Positions 25,651 through 33,003 of a stretch of 64,000 nucleotides of DNA are shown one piece after another. Source of the DNA: JADKAV01 sp963818505. Its GTDB lineage: Bacteria; Actinomycetota; Actinomycetes; S36-B12; UBA10799. The stretch covers positions 80,492-144,491 of the forward strand of contig CAWFSJ010000006.1 of the NCBI GenBank assembly GCA_963818505.1, read 5' to 3'. The first letter of the stretch is position 1. Each line of letters begins with the position of its first letter. The notes beneath the pieces were generated by a model. That model had not been told where the DNA came from and did no database searches. It saw only the letters and a program-made list of their open reading frames with translations. The position numbers were made by a program, and so were the translations under genes.

Positions 25651-25656
25651 TACCCT
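25651..25656 (+). promoter_or_regulatory. Leaderless -10 box TACCCT for gene at 25663
   Basis: TACCCT, then GAGGAG (6 nt), then GTG 25663. The GAGGAG looks like a Shine-Dalgarno sequence but touches the start codon, so it probably forms the -10/+1 spacer instead. Confidence 0.55.
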
Positions 25657-25662
25657 GAGGAG

Positions 25663-26154
25663 GTGAGTTCCCCAGTTGCCCTCAAAGCCATTTGGCTGCG
25701 CTTCGAGGACCTTGTTCACCAGATCGCCAAGTTCGGTGTAGTCGGTCTGGTCGCGCTGGTGGTGGACGTCGGGGTCTTCAACCTTCTTCGCTACGCGGGC
25801 GGTGAGGGCCCTTTTTACGACAAACCTTTGACCGCCAAGGTCATCTCCGTGATCGTGGCCACAACCGTCGCCTACATCGGAAACCGGATCTGGACCTTCT
25901 CGGACCGCGGCCGCACCAGTTACGCCCGCGAGTACTTCCTGTTCTTCCTGCTCAACGGCATCGCACTGATGATCACCCTGAGTTGCCTGTGGTTCAGTCA
26001 CTACGCCTTAGGGCTCACCAGCCCGTTGGCCGACAACATCTCAGCCAACGTCATCGGCCTGGGCTTGGGGACCCTGTTCAGGTTCTGGTCCTACCGCAAG
26101 TGGGTATTCCCCGAGTTGCCCGAGAGTGTCGTGGCCGACGAGTCGATGGTCTGA
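25663..26154 (+). CDS. GtrA-like family membrane protein
   Basis: 163 aa with four predicted membrane helices: VVGLVALVVDVGVFNLL, VISVIVATTVAYIGN, FFLLNGIALMITLSCLW and ANVIGLGLGTLFRFW. The NRIWTF motif after helix 2 and the C-terminal FRFWSYRKWVF are GtrA signatures. GtrA proteins are thought to help move polyprenyl-linked sugars across the membrane, which would suit the wall-polymer genes nearby. The GTG start fits a leaderless transcript. It diverges from the purK operon. Confidence 0.88.
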   Translation: MSSPVALKAIWLRFEDLVHQIAKFGVVGLVALVVDVGVFNLLRYAGGEGPFYDKPLTAKVISVIVATTVAYIGNRIWTFSDRGRTSYAREYFLFFLLNGIALMITLSCLWFSHYALGLTSPLADNISANVIGLGLGTLFRFWSYRKWVFPELPESVVADESMV

Positions 26155-26160
26155 GGTCTC

Positions 26161-26739
26161 TCAAGAACCGCTGGGCAGTTCCGAAAGCCACTGAGCGAAA
26201 CGTAGCCGGAGTTCATCGCGCTGCTGTTCGTCCCCGGCGATCACATCGATCCCCCCGTCATACGGGTGCACAAGCCATTCGAATGTCCTTGGCGCAACGA
26301 TGACCTCCGCGGTCCTGTCATCAGCCACCCAGTCCAGCAGCAAGGCATCCAGCGCCTCCTGTGCACCCGCCGCCCGGGAACTCACCTGGGTCGCGTAGAC
26401 GGTCGTCGCCCTCTCCGCGGGCACACTGGTCCACGGTGAGGCGGGCATCAACTCGGCCAGGTCCGGATGGCGCGCCGCTGGCGCCTTGGCCGCCCAGCCG
26501 CAGGTTGTCACCAACTCGGGTTCGCCCAACGCGTCGAGCACCGACCGATATCGATTGAGCACTTCGCGGCGCTGAGGAACGGTGCGGGCGATGCGCTCCC
26601 CACCGGGCAGGGTGTGGAAACGCACCCAACGATGCGACAGGTCTTCACGCAGGGAACTGCCCAAAGGCGCGACATGACTTCCAACGGCTTGATCCCACGT
26701 CGACGAGAGCTGATCGACATCGTCCCACGGCTGAGGCAT
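26161..26739 (-). CDS. DUF3885-like hypothetical protein
   Basis: 192 aa, soluble, no signal peptide. WVRFHTLPGGERIARTVPQR near the start and FEWLVHPYDGGIDVI near the C-terminus resemble the two conserved blocks of DUF3885; this is from memory of the family and needs a profile search. Between them is a run of hydrophobic strands (VYATQVSSRAAG, EVIVAPRTFEW). No catalytic motif was recognised. The start is ATG 26739, 6 nt after TACCGT. Its C-terminus lies 6 bp from the convergent GtrA gene, and its 5' side opens onto the tandem-repeat gap. Confidence 0.65.
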   Translation of the reverse strand: MPQPWDDVDQLSSTWDQAVGSHVAPLGSSLREDLSHRWVRFHTLPGGERIARTVPQRREVLNRYRSVLDALGEPELVTTCGWAAKAPAARHPDLAELMPASPWTSVPAERATTVYATQVSSRAAGAQEALDALLLDWVADDRTAEVIVAPRTFEWLVHPYDGGIDVIAGDEQQRDELRLRFAQWLSELPSGS

Positions 26740-26745
26740 TGCACT

Positions 26746-26751
26746 ACGGTA
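26746..26751 (-). promoter_or_regulatory. Leaderless -10 box TACCGT for gene at 26739
   Basis: TACCGT, 6 nt, ATG 26739. Confidence 0.6.
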
Positions 26752-26825
26752 AGGCCACCCGGCGAACCCGGCGCGCCGAGGTCCGGCGGTTGGGCCCGGC
26801 GGCCGGCGGTTGGGCCCGGCGCCCA

Positions 26826-26983
26826 GACCCGCCCGCGTTAGAGCCAGACCCGCCCGCGTTAGAGCCAGACCCGCCCGCGTTAGAGCCAGACCCGCCCGCG
26901 TTAGAGCGCAGACCCGCCCGCGTTAGAGCCAGACCCGCCCGCGTTAGAGGTTGACCCGCCCGCGTTAGAGGTGACCCGCCCGC
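26826..26983. repeat. Tandem array of a ~21-nt GTTAGAG-containing unit
   Basis: About eight contiguous units of the form CCCGCGTTAGAGCCAGACCCG. The last two change to GTTAGAGGTTGA and GTTAGAGGTGA before running straight into the palindrome. Each unit repeats the outer tip (GTTAGAG) of the palindrome together with the flank CCCGC. Confidence 0.85.
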
Positions 26984-27051
26984 GTTAGAGGTTGTGCTGT
27001 TGGTTAGCGAAACAACGCGTGGATTCGCTAACCAACAGCACAACCTCTAAC
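26984..27051. repeat. Dispersed palindromic element, copy B (perfect, inverted orientation)
   Basis: Arms of 28 nt (26984-27011 and 27024-27051) pair perfectly; they begin GTTAGAGGTTGTGCTG and end GGTTAGCGAA. The 12-nt loop ACAACGCGTGGA is the reverse complement of the loop in the other three copies, so this copy is inserted the other way round. Confidence 0.95.
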
Positions 27052-27136
27052 CAGGGCCCTATCTGCGGTCGGGCCCTATCTGCGGTCGGGCCCTGTCTGC
27101 GGTCGGGCCCTGTCCGAGGTCGGGCCGCCGGGCCAC

Positions 27137-28654
27137 CTAAACCGGGGTGACCCCGTGCCGCCGGCGTGAGAAGAACCGGTCCTTCGTGCGGGCTCTGGCG
27201 ATCCGGGCGATCAACTCGGCGCGCAGGTCCTCGGGCTCAATCACAGCGTCCACCACCAGCTCAGAGGCCAGGCGCATCACGTCGATGTCCTGCTCGTACT
27301 CCTCGCGCATAGTCAAGATGAACTTGGTGCGTTCGTTTTCGGTCTCCAGGGCGGCGATCTTGTTGGCGTACACGGCGTTCACGGCCGCTTCGGCGCCCAT
27401 CACAGCGATCTTCGCGGTGGGCAGCGCGATCGTCGCGTCCGGGTCGAAACCGGGCCCGGCCATGGCGTACAGCCCGGCCCCGTACGCCTTGCGCACCACC
27501 ACGCAGAACTTGGGCACGGTCGCTTCACTGATCGCGGTGATCATCTTCGCGCCATGGCGGATGATCCCCTGCTTCTCGACCTGGGTGCCCACCATGAACC
27601 CCGGGACGTCGGACAGGAACACCAACGGGACGTTGAAGGCGTCGCAAAGTTGCACAAACCGTGAAGCCTTGTCCGCGGAATCCACGAACAGCGCCCCGCC
27701 CTTGGACATCGAGTTGTTCGCCACGATCCCCACCACCTCGCCGTCGAGCCGGGCGAACCCCACGATCAGCTCAGTGGCCCACAGCGCGTGTATCTCGAAG
27801 AACGAATCAGCGTCGACCAGTCCCCGGATGTAGCGGTACATGTCGAAGGATTGCCGCTCGGATTCGGGAACCAGTGCCCGTAGATCCACGTTGCCCGGTT
27901 CGGCGGCGGCGGTCGCCGGCGGCGACTGCTCCCAGTTGGCGGGCAGGTAACTCAGGTACCCGCGCACCCCGAGCAGCGCATCGGCCTCGCTCTTGACGAG
28001 CATGTGACCCACACCGGAGTCGACGCAGTGCACCCGAGCGCCGCCCATCTCCTCCAAGGTGGTCTTCTCCCCGGTGACCATCTGCACCATCCGGTCACTG
28101 GCCAGGTACATGCTCGCGTTGCCCTCAACCATGATCACGATGTCGCAGAAGGCGGGGATGTAAGCACCTCCGGCCGCTGAGGGTCCGAACAGGGCGCAGA
28201 CCTGCGGGATCGCGCCGCTGGCCTTGACCTGGGTGTGGAAGATCTTGCCCGCCCCGCGTCGTCCTGGGAACAGGTCCACCTGATCGGTGATCCGGGCGCC
28301 AGCGGAGTCGACGAGGTACACCATCGGAACACCGGTCTTGAGGGCCACCTCGATGATGCGGATGATCTTCTCGACGGTCCTCGCGCCCCACGAGCCGGCC
28401 TTGACGGTCGAGTCGTTGGCCATCAGGCACACGTCGCGGCCGTCAATCGTGGCTGTCCCGGTCACAACCCCGTCGGCAGGTAGGCCTTCGGATTTCGCGT
28501 TGGCGAACAGGCCGTCCTCGACGAAGGACCCGGAGTCCACCAGTCTGTCGATGCGAACACGGGCGAACATCTTCCCGCGACGCGCGTTGGCCGTGTGGTA
28601 CTTCGGGGCACCGCCGGCCTTGACCTTCTCAGACAGACTCGTCAAATCCTCCAC
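27137..28654 (-). CDS. Acyl-CoA carboxylase beta (carboxyltransferase) subunit, AccD family
   Basis: 505 aa. The crotonase-like carboxyltransferase fold is shown by GSWGARTVEKIIRIIEVAL, VYLVDSAGARITDQVDLFPG, FGPSAAGGAYIPAFCDIVIM and, in the C-terminal half, VVGIVANNSMSKGGALFVDS, FLSDVPGFMVGTQVEKQGI and AGLYAMAGPGFDP. It moves the carboxyl group from carboxybiotin to an acyl-CoA; it lies closer to the methylcrotonyl/long-chain type than to the PccB-like protein at 31214, but the substrate cannot be fixed. The GTG start sits 6 nt after TACGCT. The gene is transcribed after the cyclase gene but has its own -10 box. Confidence 0.92.
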   Translation of the reverse strand: MEDLTSLSEKVKAGGAPKYHTANARRGKMFARVRIDRLVDSGSFVEDGLFANAKSEGLPADGVVTGTATIDGRDVCLMANDSTVKAGSWGARTVEKIIRIIEVALKTGVPMVYLVDSAGARITDQVDLFPGRRGAGKIFHTQVKASGAIPQVCALFGPSAAGGAYIPAFCDIVIMVEGNASMYLASDRMVQMVTGEKTTLEEMGGARVHCVDSGVGHMLVKSEADALLGVRGYLSYLPANWEQSPPATAAAEPGNVDLRALVPESERQSFDMYRYIRGLVDADSFFEIHALWATELIVGFARLDGEVVGIVANNSMSKGGALFVDSADKASRFVQLCDAFNVPLVFLSDVPGFMVGTQVEKQGIIRHGAKMITAISEATVPKFCVVVRKAYGAGLYAMAGPGFDPDATIALPTAKIAVMGAEAAVNAVYANKIAALETENERTKFILTMREEYEQDIDVMRLASELVVDAVIEPEDLRAELIARIARARTKDRFFSRRRHGVTPV

Positions 28655-28660
28655 ACCCGT

Positions 28661-28666
28661 AGCGTA
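28661..28666 (-). promoter_or_regulatory. Leaderless -10 box TACGCT for gene at 28654
   Basis: TACGCT, 6 nt, GTG 28654. Confidence 0.55.
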
Positions 28667-28684
28667 TGGGCAGCGGCACCCGCG

Positions 28685-29710
28685 TTACTGTCCCCGTCTC
28701 AAGGTGTACGGACGCATCACACCCAAACCACGCACGGGCCGACCCCGTTGACCCCGCAACCCGAACCGCAGATCTCCCTCAAGTGCGTCCTTCGTCTCTG
28801 CGTCCACCAAGGTCGCCCCGGGCTTGGCCATCGCGGTGAGCCTGCTCGCGAGATTGACGGTCGTGCCGAACACGTCGCCCATGCGCGAGACCACCTGGCC
28901 GGTCGCGATGCCGATGCGCATCTCGGGGACGCTGTCATCCTCGGCGTGCGTCTCGTGCAGACGCAATGCGATCTGAGCTGCGTCCTCAGCCGTCGTGGTG
29001 ACGAACAGGACCTCGTCGCCAACGGTCTTCACGAGACGACCACCGCCGCCGGCCACCACGTCGGCACTGACGGCCTCGAACCGTTGCACCAAGCGGGCCA
29101 GCTCGTCCTCGGGTAAGCGTCTGGACAGTCGGGTGTAGCCGACCATGTCCGCGAACCCGACGCTGAGCACACCGGACTCGGATCCGTCCGGTGAAGCCCC
29201 GCCGACGGCGGCAGCCCGCGTGACTGCGGTGGCGATCGCGCGCCGCCACACGTACACGAGCAGTGCCTCGAGGTCGGGCATGAGTTTGTTCAGTTCCTCG
29301 CCGAACTCCCCGAGGGTCCGTGCCGCGAGACCGTCGGCAGCATCGATGACACCCTGACGCTCCAGCAGACCCGCCAGACTGTTGATCTGCCAGTCGGCCA
29401 GACGCGATGTCGACTGACCCAGCCCGCGAACCAGATCATTGGCCGTATCGGGGTCCAGGTTTCCAACGCTGATCAGATGCAGCATCCGGTGCAGCGCCGA
29501 CACATCCTCCTCGGTGAAGGCAACCGCATCACCGACGTCGGCGTAGCCCATCGATCGCCACAGGACCCGGGCCGCCTCCAGCGGCACGCCCGCGTCGGCG
29601 GCGACCTCATCACGGGTGTATTCGAACGGCCCGCCCAGCAGGCTCTGCTGCAGCTCGTTGATGACCTTGTGGTGTTTCGGTGGGTTGTCCGCCCCGTCGG
29701 ACCCGGTCAC
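28685..29710 (-). CDS. Class III adenylate/guanylate cyclase with N-terminal regulatory domain
   Basis: 341 aa. Residues ~1-170 are an all-helical regulatory region of the kind seen in Rv1264-like mycobacterial cyclases. The cyclase homology domain spans ~180-335: SVGFADMVGYTRLSRRL with a metal-binding Asp, LVKTVGDEVLFV with the second Asp and a substrate-selecting Lys, GTTVNLASRL with the transition-state Asn and Arg. Key residues look intact, so cAMP synthesis is expected. There is no membrane helix. The start overlaps the stop of the PH-domain gene by 4 nt (ATGA), which makes a two-gene unit. Being next to the carboxylase genes may be chance. Confidence 0.9.
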   Translation of the reverse strand: MTGSDGADNPPKHHKVINELQQSLLGGPFEYTRDEVAADAGVPLEAARVLWRSMGYADVGDAVAFTEEDVSALHRMLHLISVGNLDPDTANDLVRGLGQSTSRLADWQINSLAGLLERQGVIDAADGLAARTLGEFGEELNKLMPDLEALLVYVWRRAIATAVTRAAAVGGASPDGSESGVLSVGFADMVGYTRLSRRLPEDELARLVQRFEAVSADVVAGGGGRLVKTVGDEVLFVTTTAEDAAQIALRLHETHAEDDSVPEMRIGIATGQVVSRMGDVFGTTVNLASRLTAMAKPGATLVDAETKDALEGDLRFGLRGQRGRPVRGLGVMRPYTLRRGQ

Positions 29711-30261
29711 GATTCATTCGTGGGCGGGGTGGGGTCCACACCCTTGCTGCGCGCCCTACGAAAAGCGTCATCCTCGTCGTGCAGCCGGTAGACCTCGCGC
29801 TGCACCTTCTCCACGTCGGGGATGTTCTCGATGACCAACTGCCCGTTCTCGGCGGCGCTCTCGACCATCAGCGTGCCGCAGTTGAGCATCCGCTCCCAGA
29901 TCGTGTGGTTGAAGGACACATCATTGACCTTCGACAGCGGCATGTCTCGTCCGCGTCGAGCGATGACCCCGGTCCGGATGATGATCCGGCGATTGGTGAA
30001 CACGTACTGAGTGGTCCACCAGTAGACGACCGGGCGTATCACCAGGATCACCAGCGCGATCACTGCGATCACGACCATCGCCCAGATCATCACGGTGCCC
30101 GTGGTGCCGTCGAACCAGGAGTTGACCCGGCCCATCAGGAACGCGAAAAGCGCGATGATGACCAACAACCAGACGATCGGCCAGATGAGGGTCTTGCGTG
30201 CCGGCCTCAGTTCGAATTGCACCTGCTCGTCGTCACCGAGGAGATCTGTTGGGTATGCCAT
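29707..30261 (-). CDS. PH domain (bPH2/DUF304-like) membrane protein
   Basis: 184 aa. Two membrane helices (~27-43 IVWLLVIIALFAFLMG; ~60-78 VVIAVIALVILVI) precede a bacterial PH domain with YVFTNRRIIIRTGVIARRGRDMPLSKVNDV and the conserved GTLMVESAAENG turn. The hydrophilic tail holds a short helix. Members are thought to bind lipids or peptides at the inner membrane; no firm role is known. ATG 30261 is preceded by CACGAT at 6 nt, an imperfect leaderless -10 box. It is co-transcribed with the cyclase gene and could help place that enzyme at the membrane (inference). Confidence 0.87.
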   Translation of the reverse strand: MAYPTDLLGDDEQVQFELRPARKTLIWPIVWLLVIIALFAFLMGRVNSWFDGTTGTVMIWAMVVIAVIALVILVIRPVVYWWTTQYVFTNRRIIIRTGVIARRGRDMPLSKVNDVSFNHTIWERMLNCGTLMVESAAENGQLVIENIPDVEKVQREVYRLHDEDDAFRRARSKGVDPTPPTNES

Positions 30262-30292
30262 ACGCCGATCGTGCCATGCCTGAGGGCAAAGA

Positions 30293-31051
30293 TCACGCCC
30301 TCAGGCTGACATCCGCGGCGGCAACTCGACGCATGCTGCCGTCCTGCGTACGCACCACCAACTGCCCGGTCGCGTCGATCCCTGTCACGTGTCCCTGGAA
30401 GGTGTCGCCCACACCAGTCACAGTCACGGATCGGTCCATCGTCACGCACTGGTCACAGTAGGCCTGCATGAGGCCGCAGCGCTGTGCGTCGCCGGCGGCT
30501 TCGACGAAGCGGCGCAACCACTCGTGCAGCCCGTGGATCGCGGCTGCCAGCATCCGGTCCGCATCGGGATCACCGCCGAGTTCGGCCACACTCACTGCGT
30601 GCACGTCGGGCCTCATGCCCGCAAAGTCAAGGTTGATCCCGATACCCACGATGGCCGAGGAGCCATCACGCACCGACAAGATACCGGCCACCTTGCCGCC
30701 CTCGCCGATCACGTCGTTGGGCCACTTGACACCGATCCCCTCGACGCCACTGGCGCGCACCGCATCGGCCACCGCAAGACCTGCCATCAGCGGCAGCCAT
30801 CCCCAGGCGGAGACCGTCTGGGGAATCTCCAGGCGCACGGAGAACGTCAAGCCGTCTCCTGGGCGGCTCACCCAGTCCCTTCCGAGCCGGCCCTTGCCGG
30901 CTGTCTGCTCGCGCGCAACACGGATCAGCCCGTTGCCTGAAACTGAGATGAGGTCGGCGTTGGTCGATGCGGTCGTCTCCACCACTGAGGGTGGGGGCCA
31001 GCCGAACTCGGCACACACGCCGCTGGTCACAGGAAAGTCGCTTTGCGTCAC
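30293..31051 (-). CDS. birA: Biotin--[acetyl-CoA carboxylase] ligase BirA
   Basis: 252 aa. Catalytic core motifs are VVETTASTNADL, AREQTAGKGRLGRDWVS (the GxGRxGR biotinyl-AMP loop), GLTFSVRLE, IGVKWPNDVI (KWPND), GKVAGILSVRDGS and VGIGINLDF, followed by a small SH3-like C-terminal domain. There is no N-terminal HTH, so it is a mono-functional ligase that biotinylates the BCCP domain encoded at 35072. GTG 31051 was chosen because it lies 7 nt after TACCGT; the in-frame GTG at 31060 lies inside that box. It diverges from pccB, the usual actinobacterial order. Confidence 0.94.
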   Translation of the reverse strand: MTQSDFPVTSGVCAEFGWPPPSVVETTASTNADLISVSGNGLIRVAREQTAGKGRLGRDWVSRPGDGLTFSVRLEIPQTVSAWGWLPLMAGLAVADAVRASGVEGIGVKWPNDVIGEGGKVAGILSVRDGSSAIVGIGINLDFAGMRPDVHAVSVAELGGDPDADRMLAAAIHGLHEWLRRFVEAAGDAQRCGLMQAYCDQCVTMDRSVTVTGVGDTFQGHVTGIDATGQLVVRTQDGSMRRVAAADVSLRA

Positions 31052-31058
31052 GGCGCAC

Positions 31059-31064
31059 ACGGTA
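31059..31064 (-). promoter_or_regulatory. Leaderless -10 box TACCGT for birA
   Basis: TACCGT, 7 nt, GTG 31051. The divergent pccB gene has the same hexamer and spacing. Confidence 0.6.
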
Positions 31065-31200
31065 GCGCCGACGAGTTGACATCGGCCATTCACAGCGACC
31101 AATGCGGGTTTCAGGCAACTCAGCTGCCGCATTTCCACATGACCCGCCATCGGGCCAGCCCGCGAGGTCACCGCATGGGTTAGGTCATGGCCAACGTTGC

Positions 31201-31206
31201 TACCGT
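31201..31206 (+). promoter_or_regulatory. Leaderless -10 box TACCGT for pccB
   Basis: TACCGT, 7 nt, ATG 31214. Confidence 0.6.
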
Positions 31207-31213
31207 GATGACC

Positions 31214-32806
31214 ATGAGCGCCCAATCGGCAGAATCGACTCCGGACCTCACCACCACCGCCGGGAAGCTGGCCGACCTCGCGGCTCGCCGGGAAGTGGCC
31301 GCCGTGGCAGGTGGTCAGCGCGGCATCGACAAGCAGCACTCCAAAGGGAAGATGACCGCCCGGGAACGCATCGAATGGCTGCTGGACGAGGACTCCTTCG
31401 TAGAACTCGACGAGCTGGCCCGGCACCGCTCCAACAACTTCGGTCTCGAGAAGACCCGTCCCTACGGCGACGGGGTGGTCACCGGGTACGGGACGATCGA
31501 CGGCCGGCCTGTATGCGTCTTCGCGCAGGACTTCACGGTGTTCGGAGGCTCCCTCGGAGAGGTTTTCGGCGAGAAGATCGTCAAGGTCATGGACATGGCC
31601 ATGGCCACCGGCGTACCTGTGGTCGGCATCAACGACTCCGGTGGCGCGCGCATCCAGGAAGGTGTGGTGTCGCTTGGGCTCTACGGCGAGATCTTCCAGC
31701 GAAACGTGCACGCTTCCGGGGTCATCCCGCAGATCTCGCTGATCATGGGCCCGTGTGCCGGCGGGGCTGTCTACTCCCCTGCGATCACCGACTTCACAGT
31801 GATGGTCGACAAGACCTCGCACATGTTCATCACCGGCCCGGACGTCATCAAAACCGTCACCGGCGAGGACGTGGAGTTCGAGGAACTTGGTGGAGCGCGC
31901 ACCCACAACAGCAAGTCCGGCGTGGCCCACTTCATGGGTTCCGACGAGCAGGACGCCCTCGACATCGTCAAGAACCTGCTCAGTTACATGCCCAGCAACA
32001 ACATGGATCCGGCACCGGTGTTCGACAACCCGGCCGACCTGGCCATCTCTGACGGCGACCGGGAGCTCGACACGATCATCCCGGACTCCCCCAACCAGCC
32101 GTACGACATCAAGACCGTCATCGAGCATGTCCTCGACGATGAGGAGTTCCTCGAGGTCCAGCCCCTTTGGGCGCCCAACATGGTGATCGGGTTCGGCCGC
32201 GTCGAGGGCCGATCGGTGGGTGTCGTCGCGAACCAGCCGATGCAGTTCGCAGGGACCCTGGACATCGATGCCAGCGAGAAGGCCTCGCGATTCGTGCGCA
32301 CCTGCGATGCCTTCAACATCCCCGTGATCACATTCGTCGACGTCCCCGGCTTCCTGCCCGGCACTGATCAGGAGTGGAACGGCATCATCCGTCGCGGCGC
32401 CAAGCTGATCTACGCCTACGGGGAGGCGACAGTCCCGAAGGTCACGATCATCACCCGGAAGGCCTACGGCGGCGCGTATGTCGTCATGGGCTCGAAGCAC
32501 TTGGGCGCAGACGTCGAACTGTCCTGGCCCACCGGACAGATCGCCGTGATGGGTGCGCAGGGCGCGGTCAACATCCTGTACCGCAAGGAGGTTGCCGCGG
32601 CCAAGGATCCGGAGGCTGAGCGCGCACGGTTGATCGATGAGTACAACAACGCACTTGCCAATCCCTATCTGGCCGCCGACCGCGGGTACGTGGATCGTGT
32701 GATCATGCCGCACGAGACCCGCGCCCAGATCGTGCAGGCGTTGCGGGCACTGCGGACCAAGCGGGAGATGCTCCCGCCGAAGAAGCATGGGAACATCCCA
32801 CTGTGA
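31214..32806 (+). CDS. pccB: Propionyl/acetyl-CoA carboxylase beta subunit (AccD5/PccB-like)
   Basis: 530 aa. Starting after a Thr/Ser-rich stretch, it has KGKMTARERIEWLLD, DFTVFGGSLGEVFGEKI, GINDSGGARIQEGVVSL, MGPCAGGAVYSPAITDF, FVDVPGFLPGTDQEW and GGAYVVMGSKHLGAD, the full carboxyltransferase signature of PccB. It carboxylates propionyl-CoA (and often acetyl-CoA) using carboxybiotin on the alpha subunit at 35072. The ORF could open at 31187, but the -10 box points to ATG 31214. Its stop overlaps accE as GTGA. Confidence 0.96.
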   Translation: MSAQSAESTPDLTTTAGKLADLAARREVAAVAGGQRGIDKQHSKGKMTARERIEWLLDEDSFVELDELARHRSNNFGLEKTRPYGDGVVTGYGTIDGRPVCVFAQDFTVFGGSLGEVFGEKIVKVMDMAMATGVPVVGINDSGGARIQEGVVSLGLYGEIFQRNVHASGVIPQISLIMGPCAGGAVYSPAITDFTVMVDKTSHMFITGPDVIKTVTGEDVEFEELGGARTHNSKSGVAHFMGSDEQDALDIVKNLLSYMPSNNMDPAPVFDNPADLAISDGDRELDTIIPDSPNQPYDIKTVIEHVLDDEEFLEVQPLWAPNMVIGFGRVEGRSVGVVANQPMQFAGTLDIDASEKASRFVRTCDAFNIPVITFVDVPGFLPGTDQEWNGIIRRGAKLIYAYGEATVPKVTIITRKAYGGAYVVMGSKHLGADVELSWPTGQIAVMGAQGAVNILYRKEVAAAKDPEAERARLIDEYNNALANPYLAADRGYVDRVIMPHETRAQIVQALRALRTKREMLPPKKHGNIPL

Positions 32807-33003
32807 GCACGCGCTTCGAGGTGGTGCACGGCGACCCCAGTGACGAAGAACTGGCGGTGGTCGTCTCGCTGCTGACCGCAGCCGCGGGGGCAGCAGGGCC
32901 GACGCCACCGGCTGAGACCTCGAATTGGGCCACCCCGGCCAACCGCGTCACACTTCCGCCCGGCCCAGGGGCCTGGTGGCGATCAGGATTGCCCCGGTCG
33001 TGA
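32803..33003 (+). CDS. accE: Acyl-CoA carboxylase epsilon subunit AccE
   Basis: 66 aa. VVHGDPSDEELAVVVSLLTA gives the conserved PxxEELAAL helix, and the C-terminal SNWATPANRV...PGPGAWWRSGLPR is the signature of actinobacterial epsilon subunits, which tie the alpha and beta subunits together and raise activity. It overlaps pccB by 4 nt (GTGA) and the following GT2 gene by 4 nt (GTGA), so all three are probably translated together. It is short but its position and tail make the call firm. Confidence 0.92.
   Translation: MSTRFEVVHGDPSDEELAVVVSLLTAAAGAAGPTPPAETSNWATPANRVTLPPGPGAWWRSGLPRS

Larger units (their letters stand above)
26766..27136. repeat. Gene-free repeat gap of three arrays around palindrome copy B
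   Basis: No gene is supported here. From left to right: two copies of a CGGTTGGGCCCGGCG unit (26788-26823), a tandem array carrying GTTAGAG (26826-26983), palindrome copy B (26984-27051), then about four copies of a 17-nt GGGCCCTATCTGCGGTC unit (27054-27122). The units touch each other without spacers. The gap lies 5' of the DUF3885-like gene and 3' of the carboxylase gene at 27137. Confidence 0.85.

Noticed and set aside
25657..25662. GAGGAG as Shine-Dalgarno sequence for the GtrA gene
   Set aside because: It touches the GTG start with no spacing and instead forms the 6-nt gap after a TACCCT box.
26826..27122. CRISPR-like array
   Set aside because: The units are contiguous, with no unique spacers and no cas genes in the window.
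31052..32908. Extension of the birA frame to 871 codons antisense to pccB
   Set aside because: The added part is the shadow of pccB. BirA is complete from 31051, where the leaderless -10 box and normal family length agree.
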